64,000 nt of DNA, taken from Lutimonas zeaxanthinifaciens. Lineage in GTDB: Bacteria; Bacteroidota; Bacteroidia; Flavobacteriales; Flavobacteriaceae. The stretch lies in contig NZ_CP129964.1 in the NCBI RefSeq assembly GCF_030503675.1, positions 1,364,001 to 1,428,000 on the forward strand, in the 5' to 3' direction. Positions 34,038 through 44,371 of the stretch are shown here, one piece after another. The notes beneath the pieces were generated by a model, which was not told where the DNA came from, ran no database searches, and was given only the letters and a program-made list of their open reading frames with translations. The translations under genes and the position numbers were made by a program. Positions within the stretch are counted from its first letter, which is position 1. Each line of letters starts with the position of its first letter.

Positions 34038-35681
34038 CTATTCATAAATGATTCTTTCCTCGGCGTCGAACCAGGATCTGTACATGGGTAAATGTATTTT
34101 TTCAACCTGCGTTCTTTTGATTTTTAAGGTTGGTGTTAAAAGTCCGTTTTCAACGGTCCAGTCCTCTTTCATGATGACTGCTTTTTCGATCTTTTCATGC
34201 TTTTCAAGGCCTGGATTTATTTCAAGTATTGATTGAAGTAAACTCTCATTAAGTTCTGATCTACTTTTTATTTTACCAATTTCAGAAGGAATTATAAGCA
34301 TGATGGGCTGTGGGATTCCCATTCCTACAATACAGACCTGGCCAATATCCGTGTTTTTGGAAAGTTCCAGCTCGATCGGGGCAGGAGAAATATATTTACC
34401 TTTATCCGTTTTGAACTGATCCTTGGCTCTGCCTGTAATTGTAAGGAATCCGTCATGGTCATATTCTCCAATATCTCCGGTTTTTAAATAGCCATCCTTA
34501 TCAAATGTCTTTGCGGTTTCTTCTGGGTTTTTGAAATATCCCAGCATCAACGAGTTGTTTTTAACGCAAATTTCTCCGATTTCGGATAATTTCGCACTGG
34601 CACCATGTGTAAATTTACCTACAGTTCCTATTTTGTTTCTTCCCGGAAGATTACAATGTGAGATTATGCAGTCTTCAGTCATTCCATAAGCTTGAATAAT
34701 TTCAATTCCTAGTTTTTTATACCATTTCATAATATTTACGGAAAGGGGCGCTGCCCCGGAAGCAATATACTTGGCTTTGGATAGTCCGAGTTTTGATTTG
34801 ATCTTCTTCTTGAGTATGTTGTTTAAAACAGGAATATTAAGCAGTATATTCAGTCTTTTTTGAGGAAGCCCTTCCAGTATTTTTTCCCTGAATTTGGCGT
34901 AGATTCTGGGTACAGCAAAAAACAGGTCAGGTTGAGTTGCTTCCAGGTCCTGGGGAAAAGTTTCCAATGAGTCCGGAAAAGACAGATTACCTCCCATATA
35001 AATTGCAGAAGTTTCCAAACCGACTCTTTCTGCAATGTGAGACAGAGGCAGGTATGAGAAATAACTGGGATGCTCAACCACAGATAATGTTTTGAACAAA
35101 TTATAGGCTGCGTTTGCAAAATTTTCATGACTGTGCATGACACCCTTTGGATTCCCTGTAGTTCCTGAAGTATAGATAATCGTGATCAAATCTTTTGGAT
35201 TTGGCAGGCTAACTTCTGTTAATGGCTCGTGCAGGCTTGTCAGTGATTCCCAGGTTTCCTCTTCGATGATGCCGTATTTTTCGACACTTATTTTAGGAAT
35301 ACTCTTAAAGGCATTCTTTTGGGTTTCCCAGTTATCTAATTTACCTATAATTAACATTTTACACTCACTATGATCAACTACAGGTTGAAGTGATTCCTCA
35401 TTCAGGGTAGGGTAGAAGGGTACCGACACATGGCCGCTCATCATGATGGCAAGGTCAGCCAAAACCCAATAATCACAGTTACGTGACAATAATGCAATAT
35501 TACTTTGAGGAGGAAAATTCTTTTTGCCTATAGCGGTTGCCATTTTCCTGATTTCCTGTCCGGCTTGTTTAAAACTCCAGGTATCCGCTTTCCCTTTGTT
35601 AAATTGTTTTAAGAAAATTTGATCCGGACAAGTTTCTTCCCAATGAAGAAAGGCTTCAAGAGGTGTTTTAAATTGTTTCAT
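34038..35681 (-). CDS. AMP-forming long-chain acyl-CoA synthetase
   Basis: A 547-residue ANL-superfamily enzyme that activates a carboxylate with ATP and joins it to CoA. The nucleotide-binding loop is TIIYTSGTTGNPKGVMHSH; later motifs are QAYGMTED, YLKTGDIGEYD and KDQFKTDKGKYISP. The LSHIAERV block and overall length resemble FACL/FadD15-type synthetases. Likely in fatty acid import or breakdown, but chain length is not defined by sequence. It converges with the S13 peptidase gene; 71 bases separate it from miaA, transcribed in the same direction. Confidence 0.92.
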   Translation of the reverse strand: MKQFKTPLEAFLHWEETCPDQIFLKQFNKGKADTWSFKQAGQEIRKMATAIGKKNFPPQSNIALLSRNCDYWVLADLAIMMSGHVSVPFYPTLNEESLQPVVDHSECKMLIIGKLDNWETQKNAFKSIPKISVEKYGIIEEETWESLTSLHEPLTEVSLPNPKDLITIIYTSGTTGNPKGVMHSHENFANAAYNLFKTLSVVEHPSYFSYLPLSHIAERVGLETSAIYMGGNLSFPDSLETFPQDLEATQPDLFFAVPRIYAKFREKILEGLPQKRLNILLNIPVLNNILKKKIKSKLGLSKAKYIASGAAPLSVNIMKWYKKLGIEIIQAYGMTEDCIISHCNLPGRNKIGTVGKFTHGASAKLSEIGEICVKNNSLMLGYFKNPEETAKTFDKDGYLKTGDIGEYDHDGFLTITGRAKDQFKTDKGKYISPAPIELELSKNTDIGQVCIVGMGIPQPIMLIIPSEIGKIKSRSELNESLLQSILEINPGLEKHEKIEKAVIMKEDWTVENGLLTPTLKIKRTQVEKIHLPMYRSWFDAEERIIYE

Positions 35682-35752
35682 TATTGATAATTACAGGTTT
35701 TGTGATTACAAGATAGAAAAAATCCCTTAGAATTATTCGGAGGATGAATTGA

Positions 35753-36664
35753 TCAGGAATTTATTTTTTTTGATACAAAATCTATGATTTGATCTATATC
35801 CGAATCACAGTCAAACCAAGTGATATCTTTATCTCTTCTAAACCACGTACCTTGCCTTTTCGCAAATCTTCTTGTATTTTTTTTAATTTCTTCTATGGCA
35901 AAATTCAAATCTGTTTTACCATCAAAGTACGCAAACAGTTCTTTATAACCTACAGTTTGCAGTGCATTCAGATGTTTGTGTTGAAAAAGGCCTCTGGCTT
36001 CTTCCACTAAACCGGATTTAATCATCAAATCAACCCTTTGATTTATTCTTTCATAGACCAGCTCACGCTCTGCTGCAATTCCAATTTTTATATTTTTGAA
36101 AGGCCTGTGTTTTTTGTTGATGCCAAGAAATTGCGAATAGGGCTTTCCAGATCCAATGCAAACTTCAAGGGCTCGTATCAATCTTTGTTTGTTTTCGAGG
36201 TCGATGCGTTCATAAGATTTCGGATCCCTTTTTTTAAGTTCGTTCTGAAGCGATCCAATTCCTTCTTTTTCTAATTTCATTTTTAGACGTGACCGTATTT
36301 CAGGATCGGTATGAGGAAACTCATCCAGGCCTTTTGTAACGGCGTCCACATAGAGTCCGCTTCCTCCGACCATGATAACCGAATCATACTTCGTAAAAAG
36401 TTCTGACAGTAGTTGTAAGGCATCTTCTTCAAAGGCACCAACACTGTAATCCTCAAAAATGGACCTGTTTTGAATGAAATGATGCTTAACCGTATTAAGT
36501 TCTTCTTCAGAAGGAACTGCGGTTCCTATGCTCATCTCCGTGTAGAACTGTCTGGAATCACAAGAAATTATTTCCGTTTGAAAAGCTTGGGCCAGAACAA
36601 TGCCGAGCCTGGTTTTTCCAATCCCGGTAGGGCCTACTACGGTGATTAAATGTTTCGATTTCAT
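35753..36664 (-). CDS. miaA: tRNA dimethylallyltransferase MiaA
   Basis: A 303-residue enzyme that prenylates adenosine 37 of tRNAs reading codons beginning with U. The P-loop GPTGIGKTRLG is at residues 11-21, followed by ISCDSRQFY and the GGSGLYVDAVTKGL block, and TVGYKELFAYFDG with RRFAKRQGTWFRRD near the C-terminus. Length fits the family. It is divergent from the broken T9SS gene across 126 bases. Confidence 0.96.
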   Translation of the reverse strand: MKSKHLITVVGPTGIGKTRLGIVLAQAFQTEIISCDSRQFYTEMSIGTAVPSEEELNTVKHHFIQNRSIFEDYSVGAFEEDALQLLSELFTKYDSVIMVGGSGLYVDAVTKGLDEFPHTDPEIRSRLKMKLEKEGIGSLQNELKKRDPKSYERIDLENKQRLIRALEVCIGSGKPYSQFLGINKKHRPFKNIKIGIAAERELVYERINQRVDLMIKSGLVEEARGLFQHKHLNALQTVGYKELFAYFDGKTDLNFAIEEIKKNTRRFAKRQGTWFRRDKDITWFDCDSDIDQIIDFVSKKINS

Positions 36665-36790
36665 TGCCGTAAAAGTAAGTATTTTTCAGGATTGTCAAGT
36701 TAATTTTGAGTTTTCAGAAATAGCGTTTTCCGGAAAATATTTTATTGTAAAATTCGTTAATTAATAGTTGGTTGCGTATCAATTTTAGTT

Positions 36791-39341
36791 ATGAAAGGGA
36801 AAATAATACTTTTCTTACTTGTTTTATTGCCTTTTCTGAATTCAATTGCACAGGAAATTCAGTTAAAGGGTAACGGTATTATTGTCAATCTGGATGGTAC
36901 TAATGACCCTAATACCGAAGACGGCACTTTATTTCCGGAAACACCTGTCTTAAGTAGCTCAACAAATTCATTTACGCTTACTAATTTGAGCAGTAAAAAA
37001 ATACACATTGATAGAATTCGGTTCGGTCTTTCGGATTTTTATGTTCCGGATGACGGGCATTTACACAATTTGAAAAGTGGGGAATCAGTAGTATTCGATA
37101 TTTTCTTTCAACCCAATGCAGCCGGTTTAAAGTCCACAACAGCATTCATTGAAGTTACAATGGGTAAATACAAGAAAAATTTTTTCTTTCCGTATTGAGG
37201 GATCCGGGATTGAGAACGACGGAGGCCGGGGAGCTATCATGATCTCTCAATATTATAATTCTGGGAGCAAAACCTGGATCGAGGTTAAAAACACATCTGA
37301 TGTTTTGATCCTAGACAAACAGTACGTTCTAGCTTATTATAAGTCTTCAGACAATTTTAACGAGAGCCCAAAAGAAATCAAATTATTGAAATTGAAGCGC
37401 TTTAACCTGGCGAAGTAGAGGTTTATAAATTTAAAGGAAGTCTTGCAGGTCGAGAATTAATAGTTATATCCACAGATAAGAAAAAGAAATGTTATGAGAA
37501 ACGAGTTGATATCATCGGGGCGCAATTCAACTGGGGGAAAGATTTGTCAATGACCAAAGGTGGATGTGCCTCTGAAATTTCTCACCTCGAGTTCAATGCA
37601 GAAGACTGGATAGAATTGAGCAACTCAGAAGTTGATATCGCTTCTACTCTTGAAAATATTGACCTGGGGACATATAACCTGGGAAATATTGTTTGGAATG
37701 GTTCGAACTGGTCTGGTAATAACCTTGCGGACAGATCGCGAATAACCGTAATTGAAGGGGATTATAAATACGATACAGCAAATATTGAAGCCTGTGACCT
37801 TATCGTGAATGGGAAACTGGATTTTACTGCAGGGAGTGTGAATAATTCTGAATCCGGTTCTGTTGTGGTTTACAGAGATCTTGAGATTTCTGAATCCGGT
37901 TCATTTGAAATAGGAGATAAGCAGTCCTTGGTAATGTATGATGATCAGGCTGAAATCAAAGGAGAAATAGCTAAATATGAAGGTTCTACAGCTTTAAATA
38001 ATTCATTTGATTTCACCTATTGGAGTTCACCTGTGGATGGGGCCTCAATCGAGGAAATTTTTTCAGGGGTCCGTCAGGGAAGAATATATTATTTTGATCA
38101 ATCCAGATCAACATCTTCTGACCCGGATAATGACCCGGATGGAACCTATTGGAATGTCTGGGTTCCGGCAAACGGTATTATGAAGCCCGGACGAGGATAT
38201 GCCTCTGAAGCAAGTTTGGATAATTCCGGTATTCATGAGATAAAGTTTAAGGGAAAACCCAACAATGGTGTTATTTATGAAGATGTTTATCATCATAATG
38301 ATGATGACATGGATAATGATTTTAACCTGATTGGCAATCCATTTCCTTCGGCCATCGATATTGAGCATTTTTTTGATGAAAACAATACAGTCATTGATCC
38401 GGTTGTCTACTTATGGACACATTCCACGCCCGTATCTGCAGAGACAGGAGATTATTCATTTAATGACTATGCAACTTACAACAGAACAGGAGGAACCGGG
38501 GTCGGAGACGGAGCTGTACCTGACAAAAATATAGGATCATCCCAGGGATTCCTGGTTAGGGCTGTTAAAGAAGATAAGGTTGTTTTTAAGAACGCGATGC
38601 GTTTGAAAGATTCAAATAATCTCTTTTTTAAAAGAAGAAATATCAAGAAGGATAGAAAATCACCGGAGAAAGATCGAATCTGGCTAAATATGACAACAGA
38701 CAAAGGTGGATTCAACCAGTTACTTATTGGTTTTATGAGTGAGGCGTCTTCTGAATATGACAGAGGATTTGATGCCGTAAAAAATCAAAATGCCAATAAA
38801 ATTGGTTTCTATTCTACATTGAATGATCACAAACTTGCCATTCAGGGCTTAGGTGCCTTTAGCTCAGAACAAGAGGTAAACTTAGGATTTGACGCCCGAA
38901 TTGACAATAGAACCTATACGATTAGTATTGCCAATACGGAGGGAAAACTAAAAAGAGCGGAAATTATCCTGATAGATCATTACTTAGGTATCAGCCACAA
39001 TTTAAAGGAAGGAGATTATTCATTTGATCAAAGAAAAGGGTATGTTTCCTGATCGATTCAGCCTCAGCTTAAAACCTTATATTCAAGAAGTTTCTGACCC
39101 AGTGGAGAAAATCAATGAGGTGTTTATTTCAAACAACGGTAACAGATTTTCAGTAAGGTCTGAATCAAAGGTAAAAAGATTCAGAATGTATGACCTTTTG
39201 GGACGGATGCTGATTAGTTATTACCCTGATGATATTAATTTTGAGGTAAACGACAGAAAGTCAAAAACAGGCGAGATTCTGCATATTGAAATGATTCACG
39301 ATGATCAAGCCATTACCAGAAAAAAAATATATAAGCGCTAG
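36791..39341 (+). pseudogene. Secreted T9SS-sorted protein interrupted by three single-base indels
   Basis: Four abutting open segments in alternating frames join into one protein of roughly 845 residues. It has a signal peptide (to LNSIAQE), an N-terminal choice-of-anchor-like domain (ILDIFFQP-type block near FDIFFQPNAAGLKS), a middle region with YWSSPVDGASIEEIF and FNLIGNPFPSAIDIEHFF, and a C-terminal T9SS sorting domain (FRMYDLLGRMLI ending KKIYKR). Breaks are an extra T in the T6 run near 37180, a missing C near 37406 (FNP read as FNL), and an extra A near 39032 (FDQ-KGMFPDRF). All three restore a sensible protein when corrected. No gap or rearrangement is seen. Confidence 0.85.
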
Positions 39342-39343
39342 GC

Positions 39344-40168
39344 TCATAATTCCTCTCCGCATTTGTAACAAAATTTTGCATTCTCCTTATGATTGTCTGC
39401 CGAACAGGATTCACAGGAATTTGTATTCATATTTATTTTCTCACCCTTGCCTCTGGCCATCTCAACACTCACAATGCCAGTAGGTATGGCAATTATACCA
39501 TAACCCAGAATCATAACAAGGCTTGCCATTAGCTGTCCAATTGCTGTTTGTGGTGCAATATCACCATATCCCACAGTGGTCAGCGTTACAATTGCCCAAT
39601 AAATACTTCTTGGAATGCTTGTAAAACCGCTTGGATCACCCTCAATCAAATACATTAAAGTTCCGATGATCACACAGATGATCATTACCGCAGAGATAAA
39701 GACAAATATTTTGTAACGCGAGGCTTTGAGAGCCTTCCCAAGATTCTCAGTTGCTCCGACGAACCTGACCAGTTTCAGGATCCTGAAAATACGCAACAGT
39801 CTTAAAGCCCTTAACGCAACCAGGGCGTGAGCACCGCCGATAAACAGTGACAGGTATTTTGGGATCGTTGATAAAAAATCAATGATTCCATAAAAACTAA
39901 AAATATAAGACTTGGGTTTTTTTACGGTAATGATTCTAAGGACGTATTCTATTGAGAATAAAATGGTTATTACCCATTCTGAAATGTCAAAGAATTGATG
40001 ATACTTAGAATCTAATTCTTTGACACTTTCAAGCATCACCAGAATAATACTGAATATTATGGCAACAATAAGAATGAGGTCGAAATATTTACCTGCACGG
40101 GAATCCGCCTCATAGATTATTTCATGCCATTTTTCTCTCCAATTATTTGTCGCTTGATCATTTTTCAA
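39344..40168 (-). CDS. Voltage-gated-like potassium channel with C-terminal zinc ribbon (TTG start)
   Basis: A 274-residue ion channel with six membrane segments. S4 has regularly spaced arginines (RALRLLRIFRILKLVRFV) and the selectivity filter TTVGYGD has its first Thr near residue 197. After S6 the tail ends with two CxxC pairs (Cys252/255 and Cys267/270), a zinc-ribbon-like element unusual for bacterial Kv channels. TTG 40168 is the only workable start before S1. Potassium selectivity is inferred from the filter. Its stop lies 2 bases from the end of the convergent T9SS gene. Confidence 0.9.
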   Translation of the reverse strand: MKNDQATNNWREKWHEIIYEADSRAGKYFDLILIVAIIFSIILVMLESVKELDSKYHQFFDISEWVITILFSIEYVLRIITVKKPKSYIFSFYGIIDFLSTIPKYLSLFIGGAHALVALRALRLLRIFRILKLVRFVGATENLGKALKASRYKIFVFISAVMIICVIIGTLMYLIEGDPSGFTSIPRSIYWAIVTLTTVGYGDIAPQTAIGQLMASLVMILGYGIIAIPTGIVSVEMARGKGEKINMNTNSCESCSADNHKENAKFCYKCGEEL

Positions 40169-40350
40169 GAACCGGAAGTTTTGGTTAAAGATATTAAATA
40201 TTCTTAGTTTTAATTGTTTCCTTAAAATTTTCCTTTAAATACTGGTAATTTTCCGCATTGTATACCGCATAATTGAGCTGTAGGTCTGAAAATAATAAAA
40301 TAAGAAGGTTTAAATGTCTTGAAAAGTATCAAAATCACAAAGAGAAATGA

Positions 40351-41433
40351 TCAAAAACGGATGATTTGTTCAACCTTATTTGAAGCGAGGTATTTTTTTA
40401 CAATTGCACTGTGAATCAAAGATTTTTCACTGCTGATTATCAGCTTTTTCAGTACCCCCAGATTATTAAACTGATGCCTGAGTTCTGCATAGGCATAACC
40501 TTGATATTGGTTATTTTCAATTAAAACAACAGATTTTTCTCCTTCATTTCGGCCTTTATCTATCAATATCATGTTTTCATGATTGAAAGAAACCAATTTA
40601 TAATCCATTTTTTTTGTTCTGTTGAACCTGGGTTTGTGCTGTGACAAGGCCTCTTCAAATTTGAGCCGGGTCAATAGGTCGCTTCCTGTGAGCTCAAAAG
40701 AAACCGAACTCAGTTCCTTGACCAAGGACCTTGATCTATTTGAAGTTTTTAAAAACAAATGATTCACCGTACTATGCATATTCTTTCCTTTTCCGACGTA
40801 AAGAACTTCTCCGTTGTATCTGTGAAAAAAGAATAATCCTGAAGAGGAAGGGATCCCTTCGAGTAATTTCAATTGCTTTTCTGAAAGGTCTCTTTGATTT
40901 CCTTCTTTAATCGTTTTTTTGACAATGAGTTTTTCCTTGTCTTTTTGGAGAAGAATTTCGAATAGTTTCAGGGTAGCTATGGCATCACCGTTGGCTCGAT
41001 GTCTGTCACTGACCGGTATTCCTATCGTTCTGCATAATTTGCCCAGGCTATATGATTCTAGATCAGGGATGAGTTTTTTACTTAATTCAACGGTACATAG
41101 AGTTGGCATCTCGAAATCATATCCCAGTCTGTAAAACTCATTTCGAATTACCCTGTAATCAAAGCTGCTATTGTGCGCCACAAGAACGCAATCTTCAAGA
41201 ATTTCAATCAGTCTCTTGGCAACTTCATAGAATTTTGGTGCGTTCCGGAGCATTTTATTGTTTATACCGGTTAAATTCGCCACAAAAGGCTGGATTTCTC
41301 TTTCCGGGTTGATCAGGCTAATGAAAGTGTCGGTAATGTCAATACCGTTAAATCGATGAATAGCGATCTCTGTAATTCCCTCTTCATTGAATTTTCCTCC
41401 AGTCGTCTCTACATCAATAATCGCAAAATCCAT
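40351..41433 (-). CDS. DnaQ-like exonuclease fused to a GIY-YIG domain
   Basis: A 360-residue two-domain protein. The N-terminal DEDDh exonuclease (about 1-170) has IIDVETTGG, HNSSFDYRVI and the H-x4-D site HRANGDA. A GIY-YIG domain follows (about 205-290) with the landmarks LFFFHRYNGEVLYVGKGKN and a Glu in LKFEEAL. The position equal to the catalytic Arg of UvrC (ten residues after YVG-Tyr) is Thr, so the nicking activity may be lost. The pairing resembles Cho/UvrC-like repair proteins of Bacteroidota. It is in a row with the M28 peptidase gene. Confidence 0.88.
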   Translation of the reverse strand: MDFAIIDVETTGGKFNEEGITEIAIHRFNGIDITDTFISLINPEREIQPFVANLTGINNKMLRNAPKFYEVAKRLIEILEDCVLVAHNSSFDYRVIRNEFYRLGYDFEMPTLCTVELSKKLIPDLESYSLGKLCRTIGIPVSDRHRANGDAIATLKLFEILLQKDKEKLIVKKTIKEGNQRDLSEKQLKLLEGIPSSSGLFFFHRYNGEVLYVGKGKNMHSTVNHLFLKTSNRSRSLVKELSSVSFELTGSDLLTRLKFEEALSQHKPRFNRTKKMDYKLVSFNHENMILIDKGRNEGEKSVVLIENNQYQGYAYAELRHQFNNLGVLKKLIISSEKSLIHSAIVKKYLASNKVEQIIRF

Positions 41434-41447
41434 CTTTAAAAATCGTT

Positions 41448-42455
41448 TTATTTTTTATCGGCCTCAATCCTTTCGTCCCGGTTGGCAATTTCCCATGCCG
41501 TGTAAAAGATAAATTTAGTTCTCAGGGCCAGTAATTCAAAGTCTATTTTATCGGCAGTATCTGATATTCTGTGATAATCCGAATGGCTGCCATTGAAAAA
41601 GAAAATAACAGGGATATTCATCTGGGCAAAATTGAAATGATCCGAACGTTCATAATAGTTATTGGGGTCATCATGTTGGTTATAGGTATAGTCAAGTTTA
41701 AGTTGGGTGTATTTCTTATTGGTTTCCTGGGCCAGTTTATGAAGATCTTTGCTAAGCCTGTCAGAACCTATAAGATAAATATATTCTCTCTGATTTATAT
41801 GTTTTTCATCCACGCGTCCAACCATATCAATATTCAGGTTCACTACAGTGCTGTCCAATGAATACACAGGGTTCTCAATATAATATTGAGATCCAAAAAG
41901 CCCTATTTCTTCGCCGGTTAGATGCAAAAATAAGATAGATCGTCTAGGTCCCTTGCCTTGTTTTTTTGCCAATTGAAAGGATTGGGCGAGCTCCATTACC
42001 GCAGAAGTCCCTGAGGCATTATCATCAGCTCCATTATAGACTTCGTCATTGCTCATTCCAAGGTGGTCATAATGCGCTGTGATTATAATCACTTCGTTGG
42101 GAAATTCGGAACCTTCAATGTAGGCAAGCACGTTGGAGGAAGGCCCTTTAGATTTTCCGTCAAAAAATTCTTTCTCTATTTCCTGAGTATATTCAGGATA
42201 ATTTTTTGGTGCCAAAAGTCCATTGTGATCATAAAACGCTGTCATATAATTTACAGCCATTTTCTGCCTTTTCTCTCCTGTTTTTCTACCTTCTAAAATA
42301 TCTGAAGATAAGAGGAACAAATGTTCCTTTAAATCTTCAGTTTTAATTTCACTGGCATACTTTTCTTTTATTGCATCTCTTTTTTCAATTTCGGTTTTAC
42401 CAGCTCCGCAGGAAACCAGAAAAAATACCAGGACACCGAATATTATCTTTTGCAT
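41448..42455 (-). CDS. M28-family zinc metallopeptidase lipoprotein
   Basis: A 335-residue predicted lipoprotein (lipobox FFLVSCG) with an M28 aminopeptidase domain. Zinc-binding motifs are HYDHLG, DDNASGTSA, EEIGLFGSQ and a late His in SDYHRISDT. It probably trims peptides at the cell surface or in the periplasm. It lies 39 bases after the ABC ATPase gene and 14 bases before the exonuclease gene on the same strand, but there is no evident functional link to either. Confidence 0.9.
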   Translation of the reverse strand: MQKIIFGVLVFFLVSCGAGKTEIEKRDAIKEKYASEIKTEDLKEHLFLLSSDILEGRKTGEKRQKMAVNYMTAFYDHNGLLAPKNYPEYTQEIEKEFFDGKSKGPSSNVLAYIEGSEFPNEVIIITAHYDHLGMSNDEVYNGADDNASGTSAVMELAQSFQLAKKQGKGPRRSILFLHLTGEEIGLFGSQYYIENPVYSLDSTVVNLNIDMVGRVDEKHINQREYIYLIGSDRLSKDLHKLAQETNKKYTQLKLDYTYNQHDDPNNYYERSDHFNFAQMNIPVIFFFNGSHSDYHRISDTADKIDFELLALRTKFIFYTAWEIANRDERIEADKK

Positions 42456-42494
42456 AATTCATGTTTAAGTCGCAAAAATAGAAATATATTTTCC

Positions 42495-43286
42495 CTATTT
42501 CATGATAAACTGATTAGTTTCTTTGTCAAAACGAATTTTTTCACTGTCAAAAAGAAGATTAATATCTTCGTTTTCAATTAGTTTAGAGGGTTTCCCCTGA
42601 ATAATTCCTTCATCAGTCATGAGCCAGAGTTTATCCGAAATCTGGGTGGCAAGTTGAATTTCATGAGTGGAAATAAGTATGGCCCGATCTAGTTTATGGG
42701 ATATATTTTTTAGAAGCCGAAAGGTTTCAATTTTATGCTGGACATCGAGATGGGCGGTAGGTTCATCCAGAATGATGATTTCTGTATTCTGCGCCAGAGC
42801 CCTGCAAATCATGGCTCTCTGTAACTGACCATCGCTCAGCTTGTCACATCTTTCATGGGCAAGTTCAGTAAGATCTGAAGTTTCCAGTGCCTTATTGATC
42901 TGCTGAACATCCTCATCGATCAACTTTCCGATCCAATTCGTATAGGGCTGTCTTCCTAATGCAATGAGTTCATAAACGGTAAGATTGCTCGCCGGAATTT
43001 TTTCCGTTAAGACGAGGCTGATATTTTTTGCGAGTTCATTTCTTGAATAGGTATCAATGTTTTGATTATTCAGCAGGATTTCACCGGATAATCGTGGTTG
43101 CATTTTACTCAAAGTCCGGATGAGCGTAGATTTTCCAATACCATTTTTTCCTATGAGACAAATGAGTTCTCCCTTTTGAAGAGTTAGTTCCAGGTTGTTC
43201 GAAATTAACTTCTCATTTTTTTTTCCCGTGTAACCGATGCTTAAATGGCTCGTTTTTAATACGCTATGTGATTCTTTCAATGCCAT
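42495..43286 (-). CDS. btuD: ABC importer ATPase, BtuD-like
   Basis: A 263-residue ATPase of the FepC/BtuD class. Walker A is GKNGIGKST, the signature is LSDGQLQR, Walker B IILDEPTAHLD, and the switch His ISTHE. It starts 1 base after the permease stop. As part of the ABC set divergent from a B12-riboswitch-controlled receptor, cobalamin (or cobinamide) is the best guess for substrate; iron-siderophore import is the alternative. Confidence 0.87.
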   Translation of the reverse strand: MALKESHSVLKTSHLSIGYTGKKNEKLISNNLELTLQKGELICLIGKNGIGKSTLIRTLSKMQPRLSGEILLNNQNIDTYSRNELAKNISLVLTEKIPASNLTVYELIALGRQPYTNWIGKLIDEDVQQINKALETSDLTELAHERCDKLSDGQLQRAMICRALAQNTEIIILDEPTAHLDVQHKIETFRLLKNISHKLDRAILISTHEIQLATQISDKLWLMTDEGIIQGKPSKLIENEDINLLFDSEKIRFDKETNQFIMK

Positions 43287-43287
43287 T

Positions 43288-44319
43288 TTATAAAACCATT
43301 TTCTTTTTTCTAAGCAACAGCCATATCACGATAGGGGCCCCAAACAAGGTCGTTATAGCGTTGATCGGGAGCGTATATTCACTTGTCGGTAACTGAGCCA
43401 CTGTATCACTTATAAGCATAATATTTGCTCCGAGCAGAGCTGCCGCAGGCAGAATTATTTTATGTTCAGAAGTGTTTAAAAGGAGTTTGGTCATATGAGG
43501 GGCCGCCAGGCCGATAAAAGCAATTGGTCCGGCAAAGGCAGTTATGACTCCTGCAAGAAGGCTTGTTGCCAGAAGAATCAAATTTTTTGTTGTTTTAATA
43601 TTGATCCCTATACTTTTTGCATAATTCTCACCCAATAAAAGGCTGTTCAAGGATTTAATAACAGGCAGCAGCATCAATCCCGCGAGAAGATAAATACAGG
43701 TAAAAATCATAACTTCATTCCAGGTCAGGTTGCCCAGGCTTCCAAAGCCCCAAAACATATATTGCTGCAGGTTCTCCGCGCTACTAAAATAGGATAATAC
43801 ACTTATTACGGCAGAGGTAAGGCTGCTGAACATCAATCCGATGATAAGTATGCTCATGGTATTTTTAACCTGTCGGGATACGATCATTACCGCAAATAAT
43901 ACTAAAAAGGCACCGATGCTCGCAGCCAGAGAAATGAACAGCTGAGACTGTCCCAAAACCCTCATGCTACCTCCAACAATCGAAGAACCCATGATCAGTA
44001 AGGCAACTCCTAAGCTTGCTCCGGAACTTATTCCCAACACATAAGGGCCGGCCAGGGGATTTCTGAACAAGGTCTGCATCAATAATCCGCAAATTGACAA
44101 ACCAGATCCGACCAATAGTGCAGTTATGGCCTTTGGCAGCCGGTAATCGAGGACAATGTAATTCCAGGTTTCACTTGTATCTGTAGCTCCGGCGAGGCTT
44201 TTAAGGACCTGCGAAAGTGGAATATTGACGGATCCCAGGCTTATATTGAGCAGAAACAGCAACACCATCAAAAAGAAGAATATCAAAAATCTAATCGTGT
44301 ATGGAGGATTGTTCTTCAA
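43288..44319 (-). CDS. btuC: ABC importer permease, FecCD/BtuC family
   Basis: A 343-residue membrane protein with about ten hydrophobic segments. Family blocks are LPKAITALLVGSGLSICG, NPLAGPYVLGISSGASLG and GPIAFIGLAAPHMTKLL, all standard for FecCD permeases such as BtuC. It sits between the binding protein (52 bases upstream) and the ATPase (1 base downstream). Substrate assignment to B12 rests on locus context. Confidence 0.88.
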   Translation of the reverse strand: MKNNPPYTIRFLIFFFLMVLLFLLNISLGSVNIPLSQVLKSLAGATDTSETWNYIVLDYRLPKAITALLVGSGLSICGLLMQTLFRNPLAGPYVLGISSGASLGVALLIMGSSIVGGSMRVLGQSQLFISLAASIGAFLVLFAVMIVSRQVKNTMSILIIGLMFSSLTSAVISVLSYFSSAENLQQYMFWGFGSLGNLTWNEVMIFTCIYLLAGLMLLPVIKSLNSLLLGENYAKSIGINIKTTKNLILLATSLLAGVITAFAGPIAFIGLAAPHMTKLLLNTSEHKIILPAAALLGANIMLISDTVAQLPTSEYTLPINAITTLFGAPIVIWLLLRKKKMVL

Positions 44320-44371
44320 GTTTATTATCGATTTGCTATAAATATAATTTTTTTGGTAAGAATCATAACAC

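Noticed and set aside
37170-37200. Programmed -1 ribosomal frameshift at A AAT TTT in the T9SS gene
   Set aside because: The heptamer is in the right phase for -1 slippage, but the downstream segment is in the +1 frame. Two more shifts of different sign would also be needed.
37149-37418. A separate small gene between parts of the T9SS protein
   Set aside because: It continues the same protein after a single-base shift and has no start context or independent domain.
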